A stretch of 64,000 nt of DNA from Helianthus annuus (lineage: Eukaryota > Streptophyta > Magnoliopsida > Asterales > Asteraceae). Shown one piece after another: positions 21,701-32,047 of this stretch. The notes under the pieces are model-generated. The model ran no database searches. It was not told the origin of the DNA and was given only the letters and a program-made list of their open reading frames with translations. Location of the stretch: contig NC_035434.2 of the NCBI RefSeq assembly GCF_002127325.2, positions 75,467,262-75,531,261 on the forward strand, read 5' to 3'. The position numbers and the translations under genes were made by a program. How positions within the stretch are numbered: the stretch's first letter is position 1; every line of letters begins with the position of its first letter.

Positions 21701-22459
21701 AACTTTGTATGTTTTCTTCAACTCTAGCTCATGGCTTTCAAGTCTTTCAATCACCACATCTGGTTTCAAATCTTCAGGAGCAATAGTGTTCTTCAACATC
21801 AACGCATAATATCTCCAATCCATCTCGTCTGGTAATGAATCAAATAGTTTATCCACAAGTTCTTCCGGAGAATACTCAATATCATGTCGTGCCAGTTCCA
21901 GCTTCAGATGACCGAACCGTTCAATCATTTTGCACACCGATTCATTCTTAAGACAACTAAACATGTCAAACTCTTTTTTAAGCAGTTTCTTCTTATTTTT
22001 TATAATCTCAGTACTCCCTATACACTTTTTCTTGAGTTTATCCCATAAATCTTTAGCATTTGTATAATCTATTAGAGAGATAATATCCTCCCGAACCGAT
22101 TGAAACAGCAAAGCAACACACTTTTGTTCAGCCACAAAATTATCAATTTCTTCAGCTGATCTCAATGCTTCGCCATTCTTCTTTCCATTAGCATAACCAG
22201 TTTTCATACTCTTCCAACTGGGAAAGGCGAATGCCATCAACCAATCTTCAAACTTTGTTGCCCACCTGCTGTAATCTTCTATAGCCATCAACTTAGGAGG
22301 TTTGTTAAATGTTCCAAATGCACTTTTGGACTCCCAAGCTTCTTTCTTTTTCTCTTTTGGTTGATTTTCGTTCGTATTGTTCGATGTCGAATCGTTGTTT
22401 CCTGAACTTCCTGTGAATGCGTACATGTCGCTAAATGGATTCAAGAACATATCATCCAT
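18717..22459 (-). pseudogene. gag: Copia-1 gag: capsid, two zinc-knuckle regions and coiled coil; several breaks
   Basis: The likely start is the ATG at 22459 (MDDMFLNPF). The first segment (to ~21230) is a UBN2-type capsid (FNKPPKLMAIEDYSRW; KKEFDMFSCLKNE). A frame change near 21200-21300 leads to the first zinc knuckle, CFKCKQKGHFKREC. An in-frame TAG is at 20799-20801. The next segment (20759-19368) has a Lys/Glu-rich stretch, then a ~150-residue heptad-like coiled coil (about 20340-19930). Two in-frame stops near 19370-19340 precede the last segment (19289-18717) with a second knuckle, CFRCEQVGHIARKC, and a Lys-rich tail. It should form the particle and bind RNA. The coiled coil between knuckles is unusual for copia gag. 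Lesions are few. Confidence 0.85.
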
Positions 22460-22489
22460 TGTGAACGTACCTGCAAAATCAGATAACAC

Positions 22490-23130
22490 TTAGAAAAATT
22501 TTTGATTTTGAAAAACAACAGAATCACAACAGCGATCCTGTCTAAACAGTCTGACAGAAAAGCGGTCCAATATAAGTTTGTATACGCGGACCAGACAGTA
22601 ATGACTAAGTCCTCTCGAGCGATCCACAATATGTAAAAAAAAAACGACCGAGAGTATGTTCGTTCGAGCGATCCAGAGAATGATCGTTCGAGTGGTTCAA
22701 ATACTGTCCGTTCGAGCGGTCTAAGATACGTCCGTTCGAGCGGTTCAGAGAATGATCGTTTGAGCGGTTCAAATGTGATCGTTCGAGCGGTTCAACAATG
22801 TTGTCTGTTCGAGCGATCCTGAGAGTTAAATTGTCCGAAAAAGCGATTCCAAGTGTGAATTTGGAGCGATCCAAGCAGGTTATGTCCAGATAAGCAATCC
22901 AATGTCCGAAAACGCGATCGACAGTTTCTAACCAGTTTTTACCATTTTTAGTCCGTATTTTCACCTGATTCTTTCTAGGGTTTGTTAAAAGTGTGTTTTA
23001 CATGTTATACTCGAATTTCAGACAATTTCAACCGTTGGAACCACTGAAAACCGAAAAAGTATGAGAGAAAGTGAGTAGAAAAGAGAGATTTCTGCAGATT
23101 TGTGCTGTCGTAGTATGAACTCCTTGTCCT
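22490..23130 (-). other. Copia-1 leader with GAGCGRTCC motif array
   Basis: Untranslated region between gag and PBS. From about 22560 to 22925 the words GAGCGATCC, GAGCGGTTC and variants (often preceded by GTTC) occur about 12-14 times at ~25-30-nt spacing. The same core (GCGATCC/GCGGTCC) is in the Copia-1 LTR. No gene. Confidence 0.8.
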
Positions 23131-23144
23131 GAGCTCTGATACCA
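23131..23144 (-). promoter_or_regulatory. Copia-1 primer-binding site (tRNA-iMet)
   Basis: TGGTATCAGAGCTC on the minus strand, 2 nt from the LTR; complementary to the initiator-Met tRNA 3' end. Confidence 0.88.
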
Positions 23145-23146
23145 CT

Positions 23147-23594
23147 TGTTGGACCGTTCTATGACCCGAAAAGTCAGTCGAAGTAGTTCATCTTTACATA
23201 CGAAGGCGGAATCAACGTAAGTAAAGTAACAACAGCTAATCCTTTCAATTCCTTGTGTTTATATTGCTTTCTGATAAAATTTCAGCAGAGTTTCAGCACC
23301 GTAGCACACACATACATCCTTACAACATATGAACCGCTCACCCCTATATATACAGAACCAGGGCCGCTCATATGTCATGACAAATAAGCGATCCAGACCC
23401 CTTGACATATGAGCGATCCAGATAGATGACTAAAGAGCGGTCCACAATGACACAAAAGCGGTCCACAATGTATCATTATCACATAAGCGATCCTAAGTTT
23501 ATCTTATACAATATTTACACTTTGACCCCCTATAGACCAATCTTGACTTTAGACTTCTTGTAGACGCAGTCAACAGACATTCCCTGCATCAACA
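23147..23594 (-). repeat. Copia-1 5' LTR (right copy)
   Basis: 448 bp, same ends as the left copy. TATA box at 23344-23353 (minus). It is followed by the second GGTAC target copy. Confidence 0.95.
23344..23353 (-). promoter_or_regulatory. TATA box of Copia-1 promoter
   Basis: GTATATATAG on the minus strand inside the 5' LTR, at the expected distance upstream of the leader. It is the likely core promoter for the full-length RNA. Confidence 0.6.
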
Positions 23595-23595
23595 G

Positions 23596-23677
23596 GTACG
23601 ATATGTACCAAATCTTCTTTATTCTTGTGTCACGTACACAACTCTTACCCTTGTGTTGTATTTTCTTTCGTCCATTA
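23596..23677 (+). other. Candidate intron of Outer gag (82 of 83 nt; last base at 45589)
   Basis: After removing the two insertions, gag reads ...GCTG|GTACGATATG ... TTTCGTCCATTAG|GTCAG. The 83-nt segment starts GT and ends AG, has a T-rich 3' half and a branch-point-like CTTAC about 43 nt before the acceptor. It is absent from Gypsy-C gag, where the flanking residues are contiguous. Its length is not a multiple of three. Left in, the frame meets TAG exactly at its end; taken out, the frame is kept. A non-intronic insertion cannot be excluded. Confidence 0.55.
23673..23677. repeat. Target-site duplication of Gypsy-B (CATTA)
   Basis: CATTA at 23673-23677 is repeated at 45584-45588. It fixes the Gypsy-B boundaries and overlaps the putative 3' splice site of the Outer gag intron. 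Confidence 0.95.
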
Positions 23678-23903
23678 TGTCACACCCCGGCCGCGTAAAA
23701 CAACAAACCGCGGCGGAAACGCCGGGGAGGTGAGTGGCGACAGAATTATTGTTTCAACGACCATGGCAAATAAAGTTATGTATTATTAAAATTTAAAGTT
23801 ACATTGTCTTTGAGTTCAACTAAACTAACATAATAACTGTCTTTTAAGTCACTAAGGCCCAAGTCCGCCTAAGTGAAGCACAAGCATCATCATGCATTAG
23901 CAC

Positions 23904-25194
23904 CTGAAACACATGTAAAAATAGGTACGTCAGCATAAAAATGCCTGTGAGATACATAGGTTTTGTTTATGCAGATTCATGACTTGTATTTGAAAGGAGA
24001 GTTTAATAAAATGTAGTCATGAACCTTGTAAATTGTTTTCCTTTGTAAAACCATGTGAAAATCAATGAAAATCAATTGATGATGAAATGATAATGCATGG
24101 TTAAATGAATAACCAAGTAAAAGTGAATTTGTATAAAATATGTAATTTGTAAAACAATGTCATGTTTTAGTATAAAATGTTTCATGTCTTGTCCAAGTGG
24201 TTTATATAACGCAACGATGTATAATACGATAAAAGCACTTATATATAGGAAGTACCAGCGGCGTATCCACCATGCTTTATCATATAACACATAGCCTTGT
24301 TACATAAGTCACTTATCAATAACCAACCAAAATGTCTTGTTCCATGTCAAAATGCGTATGTGTAAACCGTGTACAATATCATGTGTATCATGTATAACCA
24401 ATGAAATGCATAGCAAGTAGGAAATCATCTACTTAACTATGTAATGATGTCTAATGTGAAAACAAATGTCATGTATGGTGAATAACTTGAAGTTACTCAA
24501 CCCCATAGAAAATGTACAAAACATGTTTCTGAATAAACCTAAGTTTAAATCAAATGTTATGCTTTGCAGAAAAACAATGCTTTATGATTACAAACATTTA
24601 TGCAGTAATGTTAATCGCATACATTCAAGCCTTGCGACTGTGGCGACAAACCCTTAAACGAATTAAAGGTTTATCTAAATTATGTTGTCGGATTCTGTCA
24701 TCCCCAACTTCCAAACAAACCCAGGAAGTCGGAAACGGGAGTTGTCAATTCCTATGGTACCATTACATAAGTCCGAGCGGCGTAGCTAATGTTAATGAAT
24801 GTATTATTGTCCCGATTGATCATACCAGATGTCATAACCAATGTAGCATGTGAAAACCATGTACTAGGAATGCTAAGTAAACATGCCTAGTAGAAATGTT
24901 CATGTAAAAGCAATGTGCTAGCATGCTCAGTAAACATACATAGCAGAAACGTCATGTAAAACAATGTGTTACATATGCTAAGTAAACATATGCAACAAAT
25001 GTGTAACAAATCAGTGTGCTAGCATGCTTGACATACATAGCAAAACACAATGGAAAGCATGTACTATATATGTACTAGGTGAAAGTAGCATGTTTATGTC
25101 ATAAAAGCATGAAATACACAAAAGTAACATGTATGTACATGTGTATCACCCCAAAGTATTTGAAAACGGTAAAAGAGGGGAACTATGTACTCAC
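23904..25194 (-). other. Candidate intron in Gypsy-B LTR (1,291 nt, minus strand)
   Basis: On the minus strand the donor is CCCAA|GTGAGTAC (first base 25194) and the acceptor ATGTGTTTCAG|GTGC (last base 23904). The equivalent in the right LTR is 42117-43408. Gypsy-B' keeps the donor (8745). Placement matches the Gypsy-1, Outer and Gypsy-C LTR candidates. Confidence 0.4.
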
Positions 25195-25720
25195 TTGGGA
25201 TTGCTAATTAGTCTTGAGAATAAGACCAATTTAAGCTCCAAGTGTCACGGAATCAACCGGCACCTAGTATAGGTAACTATGTTAATAATCGGCTCCTAAA
25301 TCGGGAGATAGGATAGAATGAGGTTCTATAAATCAAATGAGTAATTGAACTCATATGGTATGATTTATTAGTCCCAACATTCTGATTGGAAGGCCTACCT
25401 AAGTGCTTTTGACCCGTTTCGACACATTATGGTAACATAAGCTACTATAAGGCGTCGTTAGCGTAAAACTATGATCGGATGGTTAACTATGTGCTATGTC
25501 AAGTCTTACATGCCCAATTATCCCTAAACATGTTACTAAATCAGATTACATGTCAAAATTATGTTTACATAGTCAAAATACGGATTTATGCTTCAAAAGG
25601 GCATTTTGGTCATTTCCTATGGGCATACAAGCTAACAAGCATATGACTAACCAATCCTAGGTGATCATATGGTATAACCTCAGTGGTTATTCCCTATGAA
25701 ACTATGATCACTAACTAAGC

Positions 25721-26106
25721 TTGGTCGGATCCTAAAGATCGACCAAACGGGTCGGGTTCGGAAGTATAAGCGGTTGTTTAGACCGCTTACCTTGCGACCC
25801 TAAACAAGCACAAACTAATAGTGTCGAGTTAGACATGTCAAAACATGTCTAACCTACTGATTTGGTATCAAAACAAAGTGTTTTGATACCCTAAAGTAGT
25901 TTCGAGGCAAAATGCGTGCTAAAACGCATTTTGACCGAAACTTTGACTCGACACTACAACTAGCTAACGTGGTAATCAGCAGCCATAACCGCGAAAGATT
26001 ATAACTATCGTGATTACAATCACGTTTCAAAGTTCAATTGAACTTTGACTTGACCAATTGATGGTCAAAACCGAAAGTCAAACTGTTGGCCAAACGTTTG
26101 ACTTTC
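25721..26106 (-). other. Array of nine hairpins in Gypsy-B LTR
   Basis: Consecutive inverted repeats: 25721-25746 (stem ~10 with a bulge), 25767-25789 (8 bp), 25828-25853 (11 bp, loop 4), 25864-25890 (10 bp, loop 7), 25908-25933 (10 bp, loop 6), 26009-26024 (7 bp), 26028-26047 (20-nt perfect palindrome), 26052-26066 (5 bp), 26073-26106 (11 bp, loop 12). They lie about 135-520 nt downstream of the expected start site, in the transcribed leader. The right LTR has the same array at 43935-44320. Confidence 0.75.
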
Positions 26107-26270
26107 TGCACTACATAAGGAAAAAGGAAAAAAAATGAAAGAAGCTCACTTAAGGTCCTTGCTATCTTTTCTACAAGAAGACAAAGTCCCAAATGCTTGA
26201 GAGAGAGCTCCAAAGCAGATGTGAAGAGAGGAATGAGTGAATGAGCAAAGAAATGAGTTGATGGAGCATG

Positions 26271-26280
26271 GTATTTATAG
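26271..26280 (-). promoter_or_regulatory. TATA box in Gypsy-B left LTR
   Basis: CTATAAATAC on the minus strand; identical at 44486-44495 in the right LTR. It is followed (lower coordinates) by the hairpin array. Confidence 0.6.
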
Positions 26281-26475
26281 TTGGACATGAAGAACAAGAT
26301 CACTCCAAGTGTTTTTCTTAGTCATTAAGCATGAAATCACAACCATACATTTGTTAGGAGCAGGTGCAAAGCCTTGGAGAGGTGGTAACTTGGTTACCAC
26401 ACAAAGAAATTGCAAGATTGGCCCCTGAATTTACAAACTGTTGCTGAAAACACACTTTCTGCCCAGATGTGATGC

Positions 26476-26488
26476 TCGCGTAGCGCGA
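26476..26488. other. GC-rich palindrome upstream of Gypsy-B TATA box
   Basis: TCGCG-TAG-CGCGA, followed ~25 bp on by a related CTCGCGCTACGCTACC. It lies ~200 bp upstream of the TATA box on the element's strand. The right LTR keeps it at 44691-44703 but lacks 6 bp between the two halves. Gypsy-B' has a different CGCGTAA/TTACGCG pair (about 9995-10030) at a similar distance. Confidence 0.6.
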
Positions 26489-27375
26489 CGGCATAGGCAG
26501 TAGGTGCTCGCGCTACGCTACCATGTATCAGGTTCAGCAAAGTTTCAAAAATGGCAGAAATGGTCCCTACACGTCTTTAAAGCCTTTTTCGATGCGTTTA
26601 AACCCCGTTAACCTCATTTCAAGGCTCTAAAATGAAGTTAAAGTATAGGGGACTCAAAACATGCTCAAAAACATCTCGGATGTCGGTTCGTTTGATCGTA
26701 AAATTGCGTTGTTCGGTTAATTACGACGGAAGTCGTAACGAACGCAAAACCGATCCAAATTAAGCGACGAATGGAATTTTTGCATGGCGATCACTAAAAT
26801 AAAAATATTTTAGTGTGTACAAAAATTTTGGATGTCCAGATGTGTCCAGAACGTAAGATACGCGCGAAAATGCAAACTTACGCCGTTTTTGACACTTTTA
26901 GTCCCTGTAAGATCATATAAGCATGTTTTCGCACACCGAACCTATCAAAGCTTATTTCTAAGCCATGTTTAGGTTATTTATGGTATGTTTAACTTATGAT
27001 CAAGTTCCGGACTGTACGTTGCCTTACGAAACGACAGACTTTCGCAAGTTGACGCAAATAGTCCCTGAGAGCGAATAAACTTGTTTTTGCCATACCAAAG
27101 CCTTTAAAACTTATTTCTAAGTTATGTAAAGGTTATTTAAGGTATGTTAAGTTTATGATGATGTTCCGGAGTGTTTGTCGCGTTAAACTGATCGTGTTTA
27201 CGCATCAGTTTGCGTATAACTTTCCAGAAAACGATATAGAGTTCAAAATCGATCAAAAATCAACATGGGCACAAAACCAAACATAAATGACAAACATTGG
27301 GATCAAAACATACTGTTTTATTAATATTGTATTGTTCAGAGTTTGTAAAATGATATCACAAGCACAGATGTCACA

Positions 27376-27411
27376 GTCTCCCCTACTTCAGGAAATTTCG
27401 TCCCGAAATTT
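27376..27411 (-). promoter_or_regulatory. Gypsy-B polypurine tract and pre-PPT palindrome
   Basis: On the minus strand the purine tract GAAGTAGGGGAGAC lies next to the 3' LTR (plus 27376-27389). It is preceded by the perfect palindrome AAATTTCGGGACGAAATTT (27393-27411), which overlaps the pol stop codon. Confidence 0.8.
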
Positions 27412-30400
27412 ATTTAGAGGAAACTTGTGAGAATAGATGCGGATATTTCGCTTTCATCTGATCTTCACGTTCCCAAGTAAACTCTGGGCCACGTTTAGAT
27501 TCCCAGCGAACTTTGACCAATTTAATCCGCTTGCCTTTCAACTGTTTAAACGAACGGTCCACTATCTCCACAGGTTTCTCAACGAAGTGCATTGTATTAT
27601 CAACACGAATTTCATCAAGTGGTATGTGGAGGTTCTCATCAGCTAAACACTTTCTAAGATTGGACACGTGGAATGTTGGATGAACATTTCCAAGTTCAGG
27701 AGGTAGCTCAAGTCTGTAGGCTACTTTTCCGATTCTTTCAACGATCTTAAATGGTCCAACATAACGAGGTGCAAGTTTTCCTTTCTTTCCAAATCTAATC
27801 ACACCTTTCCAAGGGGATACCTTGAGTAGGACGTGATCACCAACTTGGAATTCCAAGGGCTTGCGTCGTCGATCCGCGTAACACTTCTGACGGCTTCTAG
27901 CTGTCTGAAGGTTTTCACGAATCTTCTTGACCTTATCTGTAGTCTCTAGAATGAGTTCAGGTCCAGTAAGTTGAGCTTCACCTATCTCATTCCAGCAGAC
28001 CGGTGAACGACATTTTCGACCGTATAAAGCTTCAAAAGGAGCCATATTGATGCTACAGTGATAACTGTTGTTGTAAGAGAATTCGATCAAAGGTAGATGC
28101 GAATCCCAACTACCACCAAAGTCAATCACACACGCTCTAAGCATATCCTCCAGTGTCTGGATTGTTCTCTCAGATTGACCATCTGTCTGCGGATGGTACG
28201 CTGAGCTTAAATGAAGTTGAGTACCCATGGCAGATTGCATGGTTCTCCAAAAGCGAGACGAGAATCGAGCATCTTTGTCAGATATAATGTTCAAAGGAAC
28301 ACCATGTCGAGATACAATCTCATCAACATAGATTTTGGCAAGCTTGTCAGCAGATAGATCCTCACGGATCGGCAAGAAATGTGCTGACTTTGTAAGACGA
28401 TCAACAACAACCCAAATGGCGTCATGACCTTTTTTAGTGCGCGGTAACTTGGTAATGAGATCCATAGAAATGTTTTCCCATTTCCAAACCGGAATCTCTG
28501 GTTGCTCTAATAATCCAGAGGGATGTTGATGTTCTGCCTTAACCTTAAGACAAGTAAGGCATTTTGAAACATATAAGGCAATGTCTTTCTTCATACCCGG
28601 CCACCAGTACTGGGTTCGAAGATCCTTATACATTTTGTCTGCACCAGGATGAATAGAATAACGAGATTTGTGAGCTTCATCCATAAGCAAAGTGCGAAGA
28701 TCGTCTATACTTGGGACCCACAAACGGCCCGTGTAATAGAAAATCCCAAAATCTCTTAGGTCAAGCTCAGGATTAGTATGACATGGTAACTCTTTACCCA
28801 TCAAGTCTTGTGCAACACAAGTATGTTGAGCCTGAATTATGCGAGATTGAATGTCAGATCGAACCTGAACACAGTGAAGCTTGACACGTTCCTTACGACT
28901 TAATGCGTCAGCCACGACATTCGCTTTACCAGGATGGTAGCGAATTTCGCAATCGTAGTCGTTTAGGAGTTCAACCCAACGTCGTTGCCTCATGTTTAGT
29001 TCTTTCTGATTGAAGATATGTTGGAGACTCTTGTGGTCAGTAAACACTACACACTTTGTACCGTAAAGGTAGTGTCTCCAGATTTTGAGAGCAAAGACTA
29101 CTGCACCTAACTCAAGATCATGAGTGGTGTAGTTCTTCTCATGCACTTTCAGCTTTCTTGATGCATAGGCTATAACTTTGTTTCTTTGCATAAGAACACA
29201 GCCAAGACCTAAATTGGATGCATCACAGTACACGACAAAGTCGTCGTTACCCTCGGGCAAAGATAGAATAGGTGCATCACAAAGCTTCTGTTTCAAGGTC
29301 TGGAAAGCTTCTTCCTGTTTGGATCCCACTCAAAAGGTTTGCCTTTCCGAGTTAAAGCAGTGAGAGGAACCGCAATCTTGGAGAAGTTTTCTATGAAACG
29401 GCGGTAGTAACCCGCTAGACCAAGAAATGAACGAACCTCGGTAGGAGTAGTAGGAGTATCCCAATCCTTAATCGCACTGATTTTGGCGGGATCTACATGA
29501 ATACCTTGTTCGTTGACGATGTGCCCTAAAAATTGAACTTCCTTAAGCCAGAATTCACACTTGGAGAACTTGGCGAAAAGTTGTTCTTTCTTTAGGAGCT
29601 CCATTGTAAGACGAAGATGTTGTTCATGATCAGCTCGAGTCTTAGAATAGATCAAAATATCATCAATGAAGACGATAATGAACTTGTCCAAATAAGGCTT
29701 ACAAACCCTATTCATCAAGTCCATGAAAACAGCAGGAGCATTTGTTAAACCGAAAGGCATAACAGTAAACTCATAATGACCATATCGAGTACGGAAAGCT
29801 GTCTTGGGAATATCTTCTTCGAGAACTCGAAGTTGATGATACCCAGAACGTAGATCAATCTTTGAAAAGCAAGTAGCACCCTGTAGCTGATCAAAGAGAT
29901 CATCAATGCGAGGTAGGGGATATCGATTCTTGATGGTAAGCTTGTTAAGCTCACGGTAATCGATACACATCCTAAAAGATCCATCTTTCTTTTTCACAAA
30001 TAGGACAGGAGCACCCCAAGGTGAAAAGCTTGGACGGATGAATCCTTTGTTAGATAGCTCCTGAAGCTGTTTAGACAATTCTTGCATCTCAGATGGTGCA
30101 AGACGATAAGGTGATTTAGCAATGGGATTTGCACCAGGTACGAGATCGATGCGAAACTCAACTTGGCGCACAGGGGGTAAACCAGGTAATTCTTCAGGAA
30201 ATACCTCTGGATAATCCCGAACAACAGGGATATCTTGGATTGTCTTACCCTTACCTTTATCCTCTACGACATGTGCTAAGAAAGCAACATATTTCTTGCG
30301 TAGATATTTGCGGGCTTGGGTACATGACATGAGTTTAACGGGTTTCTCCCTATGAACTTCTAAGATCTCACCAGTCGAAAGCGGTATACGAACCAACTTC

Positions 30401-30459
30401 TCAAAACATACCACCTCTGCATGGTACTTGGATAACCAATCCATTCCTACTATAATGTC
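27410..30459 (-). pseudogene. pol: Gypsy-B pol: protease C-terminus to chromodomain; one frame break
   Basis: The frame enters from the Gypsy-C junction with the protease tail ([12 protein letters not shown], from 30444). RT follows with [12 protein letters not shown] and the catalytic FIDD at 29659-29670. Near 29310-29330 the frame changes in a short A run, consistent with one lost base. Past it, RNase H (YCDASNLGLG; FTDHKSL), zinc-finger integrase (HKSRYSIHPG...[30 protein letters not shown]), the GPF motif and a chromodomain-like tail run open to the stop at 27410. RT to integrase catalytic blocks look intact. The break may be real or a base-calling slip. The gag-protease half lies beyond Gypsy-C at 39847-41306. 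Confidence 0.9.
30455..30459. repeat. Target-site duplication of Gypsy-C (ATGTC)
   Basis: ATGTC at 30455-30459 is repeated at 39847-39851. It confirms Gypsy-C boundaries and shows insertion into the Gypsy-B protease coding region. Confidence 0.95.
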
Positions 30460-31279
30460 TGTGACACCCCAGGAAAACCAGTGAACGATGTAACTTACCT
30501 AGCTTCCTCAGTGAGTGCGTACCAAATTTCGGGACGAAATTTCTTTTAAGTTGGGGATAATGTGACAACTCAAATTTCCAAGATTTCTATTTCGTATTTA
30601 TTGCACGATCATGTATTGATTGCCATGAAATTATATATGTTTTGATTGTTTGATTGTGTATAGTTGTTGGTTATTTGTGAAACTTGTCAAATGTGTAAAC
30701 TTGGTGGTGGAACTATGAAACAGTTATGAGATGGTGTGCATTTGTAAATTATAATACTTAGGGATGTAGATGGTAATTAGTGAAATCCTAAATACTTAAC
30801 CCTAATCTCATTTCTCTAATCATTTGCACACAAAACTAAATCACGTACTTGCAACTCTCTAATCCCTTAGCAATCATCATCACCCTCATCATTGGCAAGA
30901 TAATCATCACACTTGATTCCTATTTCTCTAGAATCATCCAAGGTAATTGTGTTATCTTTTGTTATTAATCGTTTGATTTTTAGCAATGCTTGATTCTTGT
31001 AATGCGTGTAAACCCTAGTCTTCACATGATGCTCTGTGTTTTTGATTGATGATTGGTTGTTGTGTTATGAAGATTATAAGTCAGATAATCAATTGATTGA
31101 TGATTGTGATGTGTGAGATGTAGACATAGAGGTCATTGCTTTGATCTGTATACTGCAAACGTATGAATTTAGGGTTTCATGTTCGTATGTTAGCAAAACG
31201 TAACTGTTCTGATCACATTGATTCTGTGCAAATTGAAGTTCACGCATGTAACTGTCTGAGTTTAATGTTATACAACATG

Positions 31280-31860
31280 TCTGAGTTTAATTGGTGAACA
31301 CATGGACCGAACTTATTTGAAGAATATAATGATCCGAGTATAATGTATTGTAAATGGACCGAGTTTAATAAGTTGTTCTTGGTCCGAGCTTAATAAGTTG
31401 TAAATGGTCCGAGTTTAGTGTTTTATCTTTGGGCCGAGTTTGTAATTTTGTAAATGGTCCGAGTTTAAGGATTGGATCATGTCCGAGTTTAAGGATTGGA
31501 TCCCTTGTCCGAGTATAATTGGATCTCTTGTCCGAGTTTATTATGTTATGTAATTGGTCCGAGTTTAATTGAAATGGTTATGGTCCGACTTTAATGAGTT
31601 TGATGGTCCGAGTTTAATGGTTATGGTCCGAGTATATGGAGGCCTATTGGACCGAGCTTATCAAGCTCAATTGGTCCGAGTTTATGAAGGTCTATTGGAC
31701 CGAGTTTATTATTATATGTTGGGCCTGAGTTTAATGAATGTATCAAGGGTCCGAGCTTGTGTGTGTAACATGATAGTCTGAGTTTATTGTATGATTACAT
31801 GTACTATCTGAGTTTTGAACAGGGGAGAACCCCCCCATACTTGTCTGAGTTTTTGTGAGA
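31280..31860. repeat. TGGTCCGAGTTTAAT array in Gypsy-C 5' LTR
   Basis: About 24 copies of (G/T)G(T/A)CCGAG(T/C)TTA with 8-25-nt variable spacers; outer copies degrade to TCTGAGTTT. The 3' LTR carries the same array at 38257-38837. Confidence 0.85.
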
Positions 31861-32047
31861 TGCATGATCCTGTATATGTTCATATGAATTACGTGAAGTG
31901 TATGAATGGGTTAACTGTTACGTGATACATGATTGATACATGATATTGCGTATCATTGCGAACATGAACTGATTTGTTATGCGTGCATACAATAGGACTT
32001 GATTAATTACCTGTGAGTGCATAACCTAGCACACCGAGCAAACCAAG

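Larger units (their letters stand above)
13080..23594 (-). mobile_element. Copia-1: full-length Ty1/copia element (minus strand, 10.5 kb)
   Basis: Bounded by 448-bp LTRs (13080-13527 and 23147-23594) that differ at three positions by eye, and by GGTAC target duplications. On its own strand the order is 5' LTR, PBS, leader with GAGCGRTCC motifs, a long gag with coiled coil and two zinc-knuckle regions, pol, about 1.6 kb of noncoding DNA, PPT, 3' LTR. Gag has a few lesions; pol is one open frame. The RT motif YVDDIIFGST and domain layout suggest SIRE/Maximus, but no envelope-like gene is seen. Confidence 0.93.
23678..27375 (-). repeat. Gypsy-B 3' LTR (left copy, 3,698 bp)
   Basis: Plus-strand ends TGTCACACCC...AGATGTCACA. 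It holds a GC-rich inverted repeat at one end (CCCCGGC/GCCGGGG, ~23686-23728), candidate intron 23904-25194, a hairpin array 25721-26106, a TATA box 26271-26280 and a GC palindrome 26476-26488. No gene; the small open frames inside are not conserved between LTR copies. Confidence 0.95.

Noticed and set aside
23596..23677. Remnant of an extra inserted element between Copia-1 and Gypsy-B
   Set aside because: Both flanking target duplications show the stretch was continuous with Outer gag before the insertions; it has no element ends of its own and fits an intron better.
24466..24853. Small frames in Gypsy-B LTR, with a 99-codon copy at 42768
   Set aside because: Both copies are LTR sequence and no protein motif is present.
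31569..31781. 70-codon frame repeated at 38546-38758
   Set aside because: It is a translation of the TCCGAG array and is repeated only because it lies in both Gypsy-C LTRs.
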